Part shown: positions 44,349-53,212 of the stretch, piece after piece
How positions within the stretch are numbered: the stretch's first letter is position 1
Layout of the letters: each line of letters starts with the position of its first letter
DNA from: Clostridiaceae bacterium
GTDB lineage: Bacteria > Bacillota > Clostridia > Peptostreptococcales > T1SED10-28
Assembly (NCBI GenBank): GCA_003554105.1
Contig: PWFQ01000073.1
Span: 41,834 to 105,833, forward strand
DNA: 64,000 nt
Reading direction: 5' to 3'
Notes under the pieces: generated by a model
What the model saw: the letters and a program-made list of their open reading frames with translations, nothing else
Told to the model about the DNA's origin: nothing
Database searches by the model: none
Translations under genes and position numbers: made by a program

Positions 44349-45551
44349 GTGGTAACGAAAAAACGTGGTCTTCATTATGAAAGAAAGTCAAACTGGGGGA
44401 TTTTTTATCTGGCAACCCTTTTGGTGTTTCTCAATTTTTGGTCCAGTGTTACTACCATCCCACTCTATGTAGGGTTTTTGGGAGGGAGGGATTTCCACGC
44501 AGGAATTCAGGGAACCCTCTTTTTCTTTGGTGCAGTGGTTTTCCGTTTTTACCTGGGACCTTTATCGGACCGAAAGGGTAGAAAACTGATTCTTCTCGTG
44601 GGTGCCTTTGCCTTTGCAACTACTCCACTGCTATTACTAGTTTTCCAGACAGTGAACAGTGTGATTCTCCTGAGGCTTTATCAAGCTGTTGGACTTGCCG
44701 CGTATTTTGCTGCCGGTCCGGCTTTTGTTGGTGATGCGGCTCCTTTCCAAAGACTGGGAACCTATATGGGGATCTATCGACTGATTGTTGCGGTGGGTCT
44801 GCTTGTTGGACCCGCTTTAGCTCTTGAAATAATAGGAAGGGTGGGTTATGACGCCTGGTTTTGGACGAGCTTTGTGCTGGGGTCATTAGCGTTCTTATTA
44901 CTCCTCGTCATTGATTCACCGGAGCCGGGGAAAGTCAGTGATGACAACCTTATTCATTCAGGAAAGAACATTCTGAAGGATGGAGATAATCGTGAAATTT
45001 ATATGGCCATTGCATTGTTTTCCATCTGCTCCGGAATCGTTTTTACTTTTGTCCCGGTATTCCTCGAGTCAGTTGTAGGGATGGAAAATCCGGGAATTTT
45101 CTTTACAGTCTATTCTTTAGCAGGAATTGTAGCCAGCATTACGGTGGGAGCACTTTTGGATCGACTGTCACCACGGCGAATGATGATGACTTTGGGAGTC
45201 GGTTATGGATTGGGGCTGGTATTTATTTATCCTCTATCAGAATTTTTCCCCGGCATTCTTTTGGCGGCAGTGGTTATGGGTGCAGGTTTTTCGGGGACGA
45301 TGGTGGGTCTAACCACCAGTCTTATAAAACGGATTGAGAAGGAACGGAGGGGAGTTGCTGTCTCATTGCAGGAAAACACGATCGATGTGTTTATGGCCGC
45401 CGGATCCTTCGTTTTCCCGGCAATGATTTCATTGATGGGGTATGGTGTCAGCTTTAGTGCAATCGGAATATTTCTTATGGGTATGATGGGATTATCGGTT
45501 TTGCAGAGGAGAAAAAAACAAAAGTTCAATCATCAAACAGAAGATCTATAA
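44349..45551 (+). CDS. MFS transporter
   Basis: A 400-aa major facilitator with about 12 segments; the loop motif LGPLSDRKGRKLI is the MFS signature and LLDRLSPRRM its second-half equivalent. Drug/sugar-efflux-like in character; substrate unknown. The GTG start at 44349 follows GGGAGCGTGTCTGA. It ends before a terminator shared with the small ferredoxin gene. Confidence 0.85.
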   Translation: MVTKKRGLHYERKSNWGIFYLATLLVFLNFWSSVTTIPLYVGFLGGRDFHAGIQGTLFFFGAVVFRFYLGPLSDRKGRKLILLVGAFAFATTPLLLLVFQTVNSVILLRLYQAVGLAAYFAAGPAFVGDAAPFQRLGTYMGIYRLIVAVGLLVGPALALEIIGRVGYDAWFWTSFVLGSLAFLLLLVIDSPEPGKVSDDNLIHSGKNILKDGDNREIYMAIALFSICSGIVFTFVPVFLESVVGMENPGIFFTVYSLAGIVASITVGALLDRLSPRRMMMTLGVGYGLGLVFIYPLSEFFPGILLAAVVMGAGFSGTMVGLTTSLIKRIEKERRGVAVSLQENTIDVFMAAGSFVFPAMISLMGYGVSFSAIGIFLMGMMGLSVLQRRKKQKFNHQTEDL

Positions 45552-45585
45552 ATAAGCAACAGCCAAAAAAAAGACAAAAACGGAA

Positions 45586-45618
45586 AAAAATCCGGGGTGA
45601 AACTCCCGGATTTTTTAT
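45586..45618. terminator. Bidirectional terminator between MFS gene and ferredoxin gene
   Basis: A stem AAATCCGGG/CCCGGATTT with A- and T-runs on both sides (GATTTTTTATG on plus). Confidence 0.85.
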
Positions 45619-45630
45619 GTTCGTCTCGAA

Positions 45631-45819
<189 letters not shown>

Positions 45820-45839
45820 TTATTTTGTAGTACAAAGCT

Positions 45840-45869
45840 ATTATATCAATTTTTTTAAAAAGATCTCAA
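45840..45869 (-). promoter_or_regulatory. Ferredoxin promoter
   Basis: Minus-strand TTGAGA-N18-TATAAT, 39 bp upstream of the ferredoxin start. Confidence 0.55.
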
Positions 45870-45905
45870 TGTGATGCAACAAAAAAGGATGAGATTTCGT
45901 ATAAA

Positions 45906-45924
45906 TATAATGAGAATCATTATA
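45906..45924. promoter_or_regulatory. Fur-like box between ferredoxin and the Opp-type operon
   Basis: TATAATGAGAATCATTATA agrees with the E. coli Fur consensus GATAATGATAATCATTATC at 16 of 19 positions. A PerR- or Zur-type site is also possible. It lies 27 bp upstream of the Opp promoter -35 and 37 bp upstream of the ferredoxin -35. Confidence 0.6.
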
Positions 45925-45950
45925 AATCAATAGTTATACAATTGTCTTAA

Positions 45951-45979
45951 TTGACACATAATTTATAGTAGTGTAATAT
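45951..45979 (+). promoter_or_regulatory. Promoter of the Opp-type operon
   Basis: TTGACA-N17-TAATAT, a near-consensus housekeeping promoter 44 bp upstream of the first start codon. Confidence 0.8.
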
Positions 45980-46022
45980 ATTTGATATATATAAAAAAAT
46001 TATTACTGAGGAGGAGCGGGAT

Positions 46023-47009
46023 TTGGAAATTATTCGCGTGGAAAATTTACACAAAAAGTTTACCTTAAAAAGTAAAATTTTAGAGATCCCTACTGGTTTA
46101 GTTCACGCTGTTAATGGAGTTGATTTCAGTATTGATAAAGGGAAAACCTTAGGCCTGGTCGGCGAGTCCGGCAGTGGAAAATCCACAACGGGACGATTAT
46201 TGTTACGTTTGTTACAACCAACAGAAGGCAGGGTTTACCTGGAAGGCAGAGACATCAGCGAGATTAAAAACCGTGAATTCCGAAAAATTCGCAAGGACAT
46301 CCAGATGGTCTTTCAAAATCCCTATGCGGTTCTCGATTATAAGATGACCATTGAAGATATCCTCACTCAGCCTCTTCATATTCATAAAATCGTTCATCCA
46401 TTGGAGTATAGCAAGGAAGTTGAACGACTTTTGAGAATTGTCGGACTGTCAAAAAAAGATCGAAAAAAATTTCCCCATGAATTTTCAGGAGGACAAAGAC
46501 AAAGAATCGGAATTGCCAGAGCATTATCCACTAAACCTAAGTTTGTAGTGTGTGATGAGCCTGTTTCCGCTTTGGATGTTTCTGTGCAATCACAAATTAT
46601 TAATTTATTGAAGGAGCTTCAGGAGGAATTTCATCTTTCCTACCTGTTTATTGCCCATGGCCTGAATGTTATAAAACATGTGAGTGACCAGGTGGCTGTC
46701 ATGTATCTCGGAAAAATTGTTGAGAAGGGTGATGTGGAAGCCATTTTCCAACGACCGAAGCACCCTTATACGATTGCTTTGATGTCCGCATCCCCAATTC
46801 CCGATCCTGAAGCAAAAAGAGAACGAACCCATTTAAAAAAGGAAATCCCCAGTGCCCTTGAAATACCTTCGGGGTGTTCATTCCATAACCGGTGTCCAAA
46901 AAAAATGGATATTTGCGAAAGAGTAACGCCAAAACTGATAGGAGAAGGAGACTATCAAGTTGCATGTCACCTTGTTGAAGGAGTTGCTTCCCATGGTTCA
47001 TCGGCTTAA
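46023..47009 (+). CDS. Opp/Dpp-type ABC transporter ATPase (OppF-like)
   Basis: A 328-aa ATPase: Walker A GESGSGKST (about residue 48), signature FSGGQRQRIGIARAL, Walker B FVVCDEPVSALD, and the oligopeptide C-terminal extension with four cysteines (CSFHNRCPKKMDIC, VACHL) that in related DppD proteins binds an iron-sulfur cluster. The TTG start at 46023 follows GAGGAGGAGCGGGAT. First gene of the four-gene operon; its end overlaps the next start by 17 bp. Confidence 0.92.
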   Translation: MEIIRVENLHKKFTLKSKILEIPTGLVHAVNGVDFSIDKGKTLGLVGESGSGKSTTGRLLLRLLQPTEGRVYLEGRDISEIKNREFRKIRKDIQMVFQNPYAVLDYKMTIEDILTQPLHIHKIVHPLEYSKEVERLLRIVGLSKKDRKKFPHEFSGGQRQRIGIARALSTKPKFVVCDEPVSALDVSVQSQIINLLKELQEEFHLSYLFIAHGLNVIKHVSDQVAVMYLGKIVEKGDVEAIFQRPKHPYTIALMSASPIPDPEAKRERTHLKKEIPSALEIPSGCSFHNRCPKKMDICERVTPKLIGEGDYQVACHLVEGVASHGSSA

Positions 47010-49500
47010 ACGGATCAATTATCCCTTGCTTGTAGGAGGAGTTCTCCTCCTTTTTGTCATGTTTGCATATTTTTTCCCTCATTTGCTAACGGATATGGAT
47101 CCCAACGTGGAGGAAGCGGCAAAGTACATAGAGGTAAGACGGGGCGGAGAGCTCGTTGAGGAATACTCAACCCGTCCCTTCCCACCCAATGAGGAAAACC
47201 GTTTTGGGAGTGATGAAGCGGGACGGGATCTTTACAGCCGTTTAATCTACGGAACGAGAAACACCTTGAGGGTGGCATTCTCGGTGGTGTTGTTTCGGAT
47301 GCTTATTGCAATGCCCATGGGGATCATGGCGGGAATGGGAGTGAAAACAGCATCCATTGTGATTAATACCTTTAATACCCTTTTTACGGCAATCCCGAAA
47401 CTTTTAATTTCCTTTGTTATTTTAAATGTGGCCTATTTCAGGAACCTGGAGATGCAGCATTCCATTTGGGCCTTTGCCATTGTCTTAACCGTGGTTGGGT
47501 GGTCAAAAGTGGCTGCATTAATTGAGGATCAGACATCGAGGATCATGCAGGAAGACTTTATCGAAGGTGAAATTGCTGCGGGGAAAAGCTACCGTCAAAT
47601 CGGATCCCAGAATCTTATGCCTCATTTGATACCCCATGTGGTCAGCTATACATTTATGGAAATCGGAATGGTTCTGTTTTTATTGGCCCAGCTTGCAGTT
47701 TTAACGGTGTTTGTAGGACCGAGAAGGATTGCTTTGGCGGAATCCTTTTCTGCCGGATTTGAAATGGCCTTTGAACCTGAATGGGGCAGTATGCTGGCCC
47801 GGGCTCCCATCATCATTCGCTCATTTCATGATCGGATGTGGTTGATTATCTACCCTGCTCTTACTTTTTTCCTTGCAATTACAGGGTTTAATCTGACGGG
47901 AGAAGGGTTGAGAATCGAGTTTCAAAAGCGGAGTTCAAGAGTTGTCAGTTTCATTCGACAAGGGTTTTTCTTTTTCTCACCCAGGATTTATATCGAACAG
48001 TGGAAGAATCTTAAAACCTATTGGAGAGCTGTTGGGGTAAAAACTCTTGGACTGGTGGCGGTGCTGCTCTTTTTCTTCTTCCCTCCGGAACCCAGCATGG
48101 TACAATTTAATACTGAAAAGGCATTTGAACATTTGGAAGTATTGACTGATGAGTCTTTGGAAGGCAGAGTGATCGGTTTTGAAGGCGGTCGCAGAAGCGG
48201 AGACTATATTATTCATACACTTCAGGACTATGGACTTGAGCCTTGGCAGGGAAATTATTATCATGAATTTCCTTCAATGGACCCGGGAAACACCGGCTAT
48301 TTTGAGAGGCTGGTGGTGGAGAAGGCAACTTTGGTTCTGGAAAAGAACGGAATAAAGGAGACCTTTCATGTTAATGAGGATTTCTTCCTTCCCCATTTAG
48401 CAAAATCCATTTCTTTAGACCTGTATGAAGGGAATGTTCCTGAAGATGGATATACCTTTGAGGGAAGAACCATCACCTATGAGGAGGATCATATCGAAAT
48501 CGGCTTAGAGCCCCATATTGATCCGATCCCTCTGATTAAAGCTCAGGGTAGACAGGAAGTAAGTAGATACTTTTATGTACAGGGACAGAGCTTTGGAGGA
48601 AGCAGCCCGACGGAGTTGGGATTTCCTACGATCAATGCTCCTGCAGGGGTGCCGTACCGCTTGGGGATTATTTATACTGATGAATTTGATGATCGTATAA
48701 TCAATACCTACAGCCACACCAATACCCATATCATCCCCTTTGGGGAACTTCGGGAGAAACTGGAGAATGCGGACATCCATATTACTCTACATTTAGACCC
48801 GCCCAAAGCTCCGGACTATCCGGGAAGAAATATTATGGGCTTTCTGCCGGGACGAAACTGGGAGAATGAAGGACCCAGGGATCTCGTGATTATAGGGGCA
48901 CCCTACGACGGGTTTTATACCGGTGGAAGAGAGGGCTTCAACCCTGCCTTGTCTGCAACGGCGGCAGCCACTAGTCTTGAATTGGCAAGAGCCCTTTCAG
49001 AGCTTGATGAGCCTTTGGAAAAAAGCATCATGTTCATCTTCTTCGATGGAGAACAGAGTGAGTTTCCCTTCAGACTGCGCGGGTCTTTTCAGTATAACAG
49101 AAGTAGAGGCCGGTTTGAACAGGCAGATTTCCCATATACCTATATCGAGGTGGGTTATACGGGTAATAATCAAGTGAATCGAATGGATATTAATTTCGTT
49201 AATGGAAAAGGACCGGGTAGGGAGAGTTATTTTGCCAGAGATGAACTGCTAAAGCGTTTGAACGATTTGAATGTTGATTATCGAATGTTTTATGACAATC
49301 GACGGATGACGAACTACTCCCTTTACAGCGTTAGCATTAACTCCGAGTTTTCCATGCGTTTCGGTGGTATGTACTTTCCCTTTATGAACCTAAGAGAGGA
49401 TACCATCGATGAAGTGAATGAGGATTATATGAAAGATCTCGGCCAGATTATTTTGGATACCGTCACACTGAATCCCCTGTTTAATGGGGAAGGCATGTAA
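46993..49500 (+). CDS. OppC/DppC-type permease fused to a degenerate M28 peptidase ectodomain
   Basis: Residues 1-320 are an OppC-like permease: a first membrane helix, NRFGSDEAGRDLYSRLIYG, the ATPase-contact EAA loop AAGKSYRQIGSQNL (about 195) and the family ending GFNLTGEGLR. An extra membrane helix (about 344-365) then exports a domain of about 460 residues. It aligns with M28 peptidases: LEVLTDESLEGRVIGFEGG mirrors the intact M28 lipoprotein of this window, and IIGAPYDG, LSATAAATSLELA and IFFDGEQSEF take the places of AHFD, DNASG and NGEED. The first His and bridging Asp are lost, so it is probably a pseudo-enzyme. Start 46993 has GAAGGAG upstream. Unusual architecture; no substrate-binding protein gene is present. 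Confidence 0.88.
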   Translation: MVHRLKRINYPLLVGGVLLLFVMFAYFFPHLLTDMDPNVEEAAKYIEVRRGGELVEEYSTRPFPPNEENRFGSDEAGRDLYSRLIYGTRNTLRVAFSVVLFRMLIAMPMGIMAGMGVKTASIVINTFNTLFTAIPKLLISFVILNVAYFRNLEMQHSIWAFAIVLTVVGWSKVAALIEDQTSRIMQEDFIEGEIAAGKSYRQIGSQNLMPHLIPHVVSYTFMEIGMVLFLLAQLAVLTVFVGPRRIALAESFSAGFEMAFEPEWGSMLARAPIIIRSFHDRMWLIIYPALTFFLAITGFNLTGEGLRIEFQKRSSRVVSFIRQGFFFFSPRIYIEQWKNLKTYWRAVGVKTLGLVAVLLFFFFPPEPSMVQFNTEKAFEHLEVLTDESLEGRVIGFEGGRRSGDYIIHTLQDYGLEPWQGNYYHEFPSMDPGNTGYFERLVVEKATLVLEKNGIKETFHVNEDFFLPHLAKSISLDLYEGNVPEDGYTFEGRTITYEEDHIEIGLEPHIDPIPLIKAQGRQEVSRYFYVQGQSFGGSSPTELGFPTINAPAGVPYRLGIIYTDEFDDRIINTYSHTNTHIIPFGELREKLENADIHITLHLDPPKAPDYPGRNIMGFLPGRNWENEGPRDLVIIGAPYDGFYTGGREGFNPALSATAAATSLELARALSELDEPLEKSIMFIFFDGEQSEFPFRLRGSFQYNRSRGRFEQADFPYTYIEVGYTGNNQVNRMDINFVNGKGPGRESYFARDELLKRLNDLNVDYRMFYDNRRMTNYSLYSVSINSEFSMRFGGMYFPFMNLREDTIDEVNEDYMKDLGQIILDTVTLNPLFNGEGM

Positions 49501-49511
49501 AGGAGGTTGCT

Positions 49512-50456
49512 ATGAAAACTGAGTTTGCAGTAAACTTAGGAAAAAAAATTTTCTATCAGGCCATAGTTCTGGTCATGATTCTAGTGATTATTCTTATTGC
49601 CTCCGGAATTCCTACGGACTTCAACGTCTATTATGAGTACGGACAGTATCACTGGTCTATGAGTCTGGAAGAGGTCAGATTAAATATATTCCAACATTTT
49701 CAAGGGTTTTTATCCGGTGAAATTTTCGATGTGGTCATAGCTGGAGAATCGATTGGAACTCTCTTCAGATCCGCATTTGTCTTAAGCCTGAAAGTGTTAT
49801 TCGGCGGTACGGTCCTGGCATTTTTGATCGGTGTCCCCAAAGGGATTCTGGATAGTCGAAAGAGGGGGAAAAGTGGAACCTTTAAGCTTTTACAATCCTA
49901 TATTCCCTTATCGATCCCTGATGTATTGACAGTGGGTCTTGTTCAATTCGGAGCAATCTACCTGTATTATAATGACATCACCTTTTTTGGATTGGGTCCG
50001 ATTCACTTTCTCGGGGATGAAAGCTGGTTGAGTACAATTTACCCTATCATTTCCATCAGCATTTTGCCTGCAGCATATATGTCAAGAATTACAGCGTCAA
50101 CCATCGAGGACCTTTATACGAAACAGTTCATTATTACTGCCAGGGGCAAAGGATGCTCCTTTGGGCAAATTCTTCGACAGCATATGATGAAGAATATCGT
50201 GTTTGAAATTCTATCTTCATCCCCAACAATTATGGCAGTGATGTTCTCAAGCTTGATCATCATCGAGCGGTTGTTTTACTATCAGGGGCTAGGTTATCAT
50301 CTGATCTTCTTCTTTAGCTCTTACAGCTTAACACCTGAGCAGGCCAGTGCGGCTTTTGCCGTCTTTATTATGGGGCTTGCATTTTTCTACTATATGCTGT
50401 TTATGGGCTTTAAAGGAATGAAAACCTGGATTCTGCCGAAAATCAAGGAAAGTTAG
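49512..50456 (+). CDS. Opp/Dpp-type ABC permease (OppB-like)
   Basis: A 314-aa permease with about six membrane segments; the EAA loop is FIITARGKGCSFGQILRQHM and the usual OppB N-terminal helix is present. The extracellular part after the first helix (FNVYYEYGQYHWSMSLEEV) is short. AAAGGAGG precedes the ATG, 11 bp after the fusion gene. Pairs with the fused OppC-like subunit. Confidence 0.9.
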   Translation: MKTEFAVNLGKKIFYQAIVLVMILVIILIASGIPTDFNVYYEYGQYHWSMSLEEVRLNIFQHFQGFLSGEIFDVVIAGESIGTLFRSAFVLSLKVLFGGTVLAFLIGVPKGILDSRKRGKSGTFKLLQSYIPLSIPDVLTVGLVQFGAIYLYYNDITFFGLGPIHFLGDESWLSTIYPIISISILPAAYMSRITASTIEDLYTKQFIITARGKGCSFGQILRQHMMKNIVFEILSSSPTIMAVMFSSLIIIERLFYYQGLGYHLIFFFSSYSLTPEQASAAFAVFIMGLAFFYYMLFMGFKGMKTWILPKIKES

Positions 50457-50467
50457 GGGGAGTTGCA

Positions 50468-51442
50468 ATGAAACTATTGGAAGTGAAAAATCTGAAGACC
50501 TACTTTTTTATTCATGACCAGGAAATTCCGGCAGTGGACGGAGTGGACTTAACGATCAACAAAGGAGAGGTAGTGGCTTTGATCGGAGAATCGGGGAGTG
50601 GTAAAAGCGTTACATCCATGTCGATTATGGGGTTGATCGACTCTCCGGGGAAAATTATGGAAGGAGAAATACTTTTTCACAGAAACGAACTCTTCACAGA
50701 CAATCTGCTTAAAAAAAGTGACCGGGAGCTGCAGGGGATACGGGGCAATGAGATTTCCATGATCTATCAGGACCCTATAACCTCACTGCATCCTATGTTA
50801 AAGGTTGGAGACCAGGTGGCAGAAGTCCTGCAGATTCATAAAAAAATGGGCAAGAAACAAGCTAAAAGAGAAGCAGTCGAAATGCTCAAGAGAGTAGGAA
50901 TCTCCGATGCGGAACAAAGAGCGGATGAACTTCCTGAGAAGTTCAGTGGAGGAATGAGACAAAGAATTATGATTGCAATGGCCATGATCAGCAATCCCAA
51001 ACTGTTAATCGCAGACGAACCCACCACTGCATTGGATGTAACCATTCAAGCTGAAATCCTGGATCTGCTTCGAAAGATGGGACAGGAAGAGGATGCTGCC
51101 ATACTTCTTATTACTCATGATTTGGGTGTGGTTGCGGAGATGGCTGACCGGGTTTGTGTAATGTACTGTGGAAAGATTATGGAGGAAGCCGATGCCAAGG
51201 AGCTTTTCAAACATCCGAAAAATCCTTATACACAGGGTTTAATGGAGTGCATTCCAAGAATTGATGACGATCGTCGAAAAACTCTTCAAATTATTGAGGG
51301 TTATGTACCTCACCCCACGGATTTTCCTAAGGGATGTCGTTTTTCAACCCGATGTCCGAAAGTAATGGATCGATGTCGGGAAGAATTGCCGGAGTTGATC
51401 GAAATCGAACCGGGACATAAGGTGCGTTGCTTCCTTTATTAA
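50468..51442 (+). CDS. Opp/Dpp-type ABC transporter ATPase (OppD-like)
   Basis: A 324-aa ATPase: Walker A GESGSGKSV, signature FSGGMRQRIMIAMAM, Walker B LLIADEPTTALD, H-loop ITHDLG, and four cysteines in the C-terminal extension (CRFSTRCPKVMDRC, RCFLY). Second ATPase of the complex. GGGGGAGTTGCA precedes the ATG. Last gene of the operon; a terminator follows and the next gene is convergent, so no binding protein is encoded in the unit. Confidence 0.92.
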   Translation: MKLLEVKNLKTYFFIHDQEIPAVDGVDLTINKGEVVALIGESGSGKSVTSMSIMGLIDSPGKIMEGEILFHRNELFTDNLLKKSDRELQGIRGNEISMIYQDPITSLHPMLKVGDQVAEVLQIHKKMGKKQAKREAVEMLKRVGISDAEQRADELPEKFSGGMRQRIMIAMAMISNPKLLIADEPTTALDVTIQAEILDLLRKMGQEEDAAILLITHDLGVVAEMADRVCVMYCGKIMEEADAKELFKHPKNPYTQGLMECIPRIDDDRRKTLQIIEGYVPHPTDFPKGCRFSTRCPKVMDRCREELPELIEIEPGHKVRCFLY

Positions 51443-51502
51443 TAATAGATTTGAAATTCCTGATCCTTCCCATGAAGGTATTCTCTAAACATTTAAACAG
51501 GA

Positions 51503-51538
51503 AAGAACCTTGTCCGATATTAGACAAGGTTCTTTTTT
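51503..51538. terminator. Bidirectional terminator after the Opp-type operon
   Basis: A stem AAAGAACCTTGTC/GACAAGGTTCTTT with 8-nt loop, T-run on plus. Shared with the convergent OFA transporter gene. Confidence 0.88.
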
Positions 51539-51570
51539 GATATGAGTTAGATTAAAATGATTTTAGTCTG

Positions 51571-52815
51571 CTATTTTTGTGCCAAAGCATCGAGTCCTTT
51601 TTCCGGAGCTGGTGCCGTAACTTTTAGAGCGAGGAACGCACCAACTAAACTAAGCAAACCGGAGATAATATAACTATAAGCATATCCGCCGGTAAAGTCT
51701 CGGATAAGGCCACCGACCAAGGGGCCGAACACGCCTCCGATTCCCCAGGCAGTAATGACAAAGCCGTAATTCACTCCAAAGTTTTTCATACCAAAGTAAT
51801 CACCTGTGATTGCAGGAAATACCGTCAACATTCCTCCGAAGGTAAAGCCTACGGTTGCTACACCCAGCATTAGAATTGCGGGAGTTGCTGCGAAGGGTAG
51901 CAGAATATAGGCGGATACCTGTAAAATAAACATGGCAAGTAAAGATTTGGTTCGTCCTATTCGATCCGAAATAATTCCCCATTGGACTCGACCAAAGGCA
52001 TTGAATACTGCATAAATGGCTGCCAGGATGAAACCGTTGGTGATCCCGGACTGTTCGAAACCGATATTGGACAGCTGGCCGATAATCAATAGCCCTGCAA
52101 AGGTTCCACAGGCAAACATTGACCAGATCATTTTAAACTGCTTGGTTTTTAACATTTCGCCGGATTCAAATTCTTTTGTGGCAGTCGTGGAGAAAGAAGG
52201 TTTAACCTTAACCGTTTCCGAATCCTCAGGAGCAGGTGGAAGATAGCCTTCCGGCGGGTTTTTAATTACTTGGGAAAGAGCCATAATTCCAATGAAAAAT
52301 GCTCCACCTAATACAAAAAACGTTGTTTCGATTCCATGGTTTGCAATAAGACTTGAGGTTAATGGCCCAACGTAAACAGGGGCTAAACCGAAACCGCTGA
52401 CAACAATCCCTGAAACTACACCTCTCTTGCTGGGGTGAAACCATTTTACAGCAGCGGGAGTCGGTGCAGCGTAGCCTAACCCCATAGCAATTCCGAAAAT
52501 GACTCCGAAAGTAAGGGTTAATGTTACGGGGTTTAACAGCAAACCTGATAGTGAAAGGCCGATCCCTGCAAGGACTGCGCTAGCCATAATAATCTGTCTC
52601 GGACCTAATCTGTCCTGCAGTTTTCCTCCGGGAACCATGGAAAAAGCGAACATTGCGCAGGCAACCATATAAGGAATCTGAGTCGCTGTTGCACTCCAGC
52701 CCCGATTCATTAATGCTGCAGAGATGACTCCCCATGCATAGAGGGTCCCTAACATTAAATTCACACCAAGACCAGCGAGTAATACAATAATACCTTTGTT
52801 AAATCCAGTTTTCAT
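51571..52815 (-). CDS. OFA-family MFS transporter (oxalate/formate antiporter type)
   Basis: A 414-aa facilitator with about 12 segments. The N-terminus NLMLGTLYAWGVISAAL, then GGKLQDRLGPRQ and GLGYAAPTPAAVKWFHPSKRGVVSG, are OFA family marks. It probably exchanges small carboxylates such as formate, oxalate, lactate or pyruvate. The start at 52815 follows AGAAGGAGTTGG; the ORF-track start 99 nt upstream has no ribosome site. Confidence 0.88.
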   Translation of the reverse strand: MKTGFNKGIIVLLAGLGVNLMLGTLYAWGVISAALMNRGWSATATQIPYMVACAMFAFSMVPGGKLQDRLGPRQIIMASAVLAGIGLSLSGLLLNPVTLTLTFGVIFGIAMGLGYAAPTPAAVKWFHPSKRGVVSGIVVSGFGLAPVYVGPLTSSLIANHGIETTFFVLGGAFFIGIMALSQVIKNPPEGYLPPAPEDSETVKVKPSFSTTATKEFESGEMLKTKQFKMIWSMFACGTFAGLLIIGQLSNIGFEQSGITNGFILAAIYAVFNAFGRVQWGIISDRIGRTKSLLAMFILQVSAYILLPFAATPAILMLGVATVGFTFGGMLTVFPAITGDYFGMKNFGVNYGFVITAWGIGGVFGPLVGGLIRDFTGGYAYSYIISGLLSLVGAFLALKVTAPAPEKGLDALAQK

Positions 52816-52949
52816 CCATCCAACTCCTTCTAAAATTATCATAGCATTATTACGGTCAATTATTCCATGTACTATTATACTTATTCTTATATCCATATAC
52901 AATGGAATAATCAAATTAAATTAAATTTTATGTATAAAAATAGCATAAG

Positions 52950-52984
52950 AAAAATCAGCCTCGGAGGTAATTATTCAAGGCTGA
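52950..52984 (-). terminator. Terminator after tRNA-Ala
   Basis: Minus-strand stem TCAGCCT/AGGCTGA with long loop, followed by TTTTTC. Confidence 0.65.
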
Positions 52985-53002
52985 CCTTTAATGAAATCGA
53001 AT

Positions 53003-53077
53003 TGGTGGAACTGACGGGATTCGAACCCGTGACCCCTTGACTGCCAGTCAAGTATTCTCCCACTGAACTACAGTCCC
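53003..53077 (-). tRNA. tRNA-Ala (anticodon GGC), CCA encoded
   Basis: A 75-nt cloverleaf: acceptor GGGACTG/CAGTTCC including the alanine identity pair G3-U70, D-stem GTTC/GAAT, anticodon stem CTTGA/TCAAG with loop CTGGCAG, T-arm ACGGG/CCCGT, A73, CCA encoded. Confidence 0.93.
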
Positions 53078-53101
53078 CTAAAGGCTTATAACACATGAGT
53101 A

Positions 53102-53130
53102 ATTATAAAGGATTCTTCTATAAAAGTAAA
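53102..53130 (-). promoter_or_regulatory. tRNA-Ala promoter
   Basis: Minus-strand TTTACT-N17-TATAAT, about 24 bp before the mature tRNA. Confidence 0.55.
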
Positions 53131-53212
53131 GAGAAAAGAGTGAGGTTTTTCCTCTTTTTCTCCATATGCTATAATAAGAATTATGAAAATGAATTGAAAG
53201 GAAGTGAACGGG

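Noticed and set aside
45941-45956. TGTC-TTAATT-GACA as a second operator before the Opp-type operon
   Set aside because: Only four-base arms and partly the -35 element itself; likely chance.
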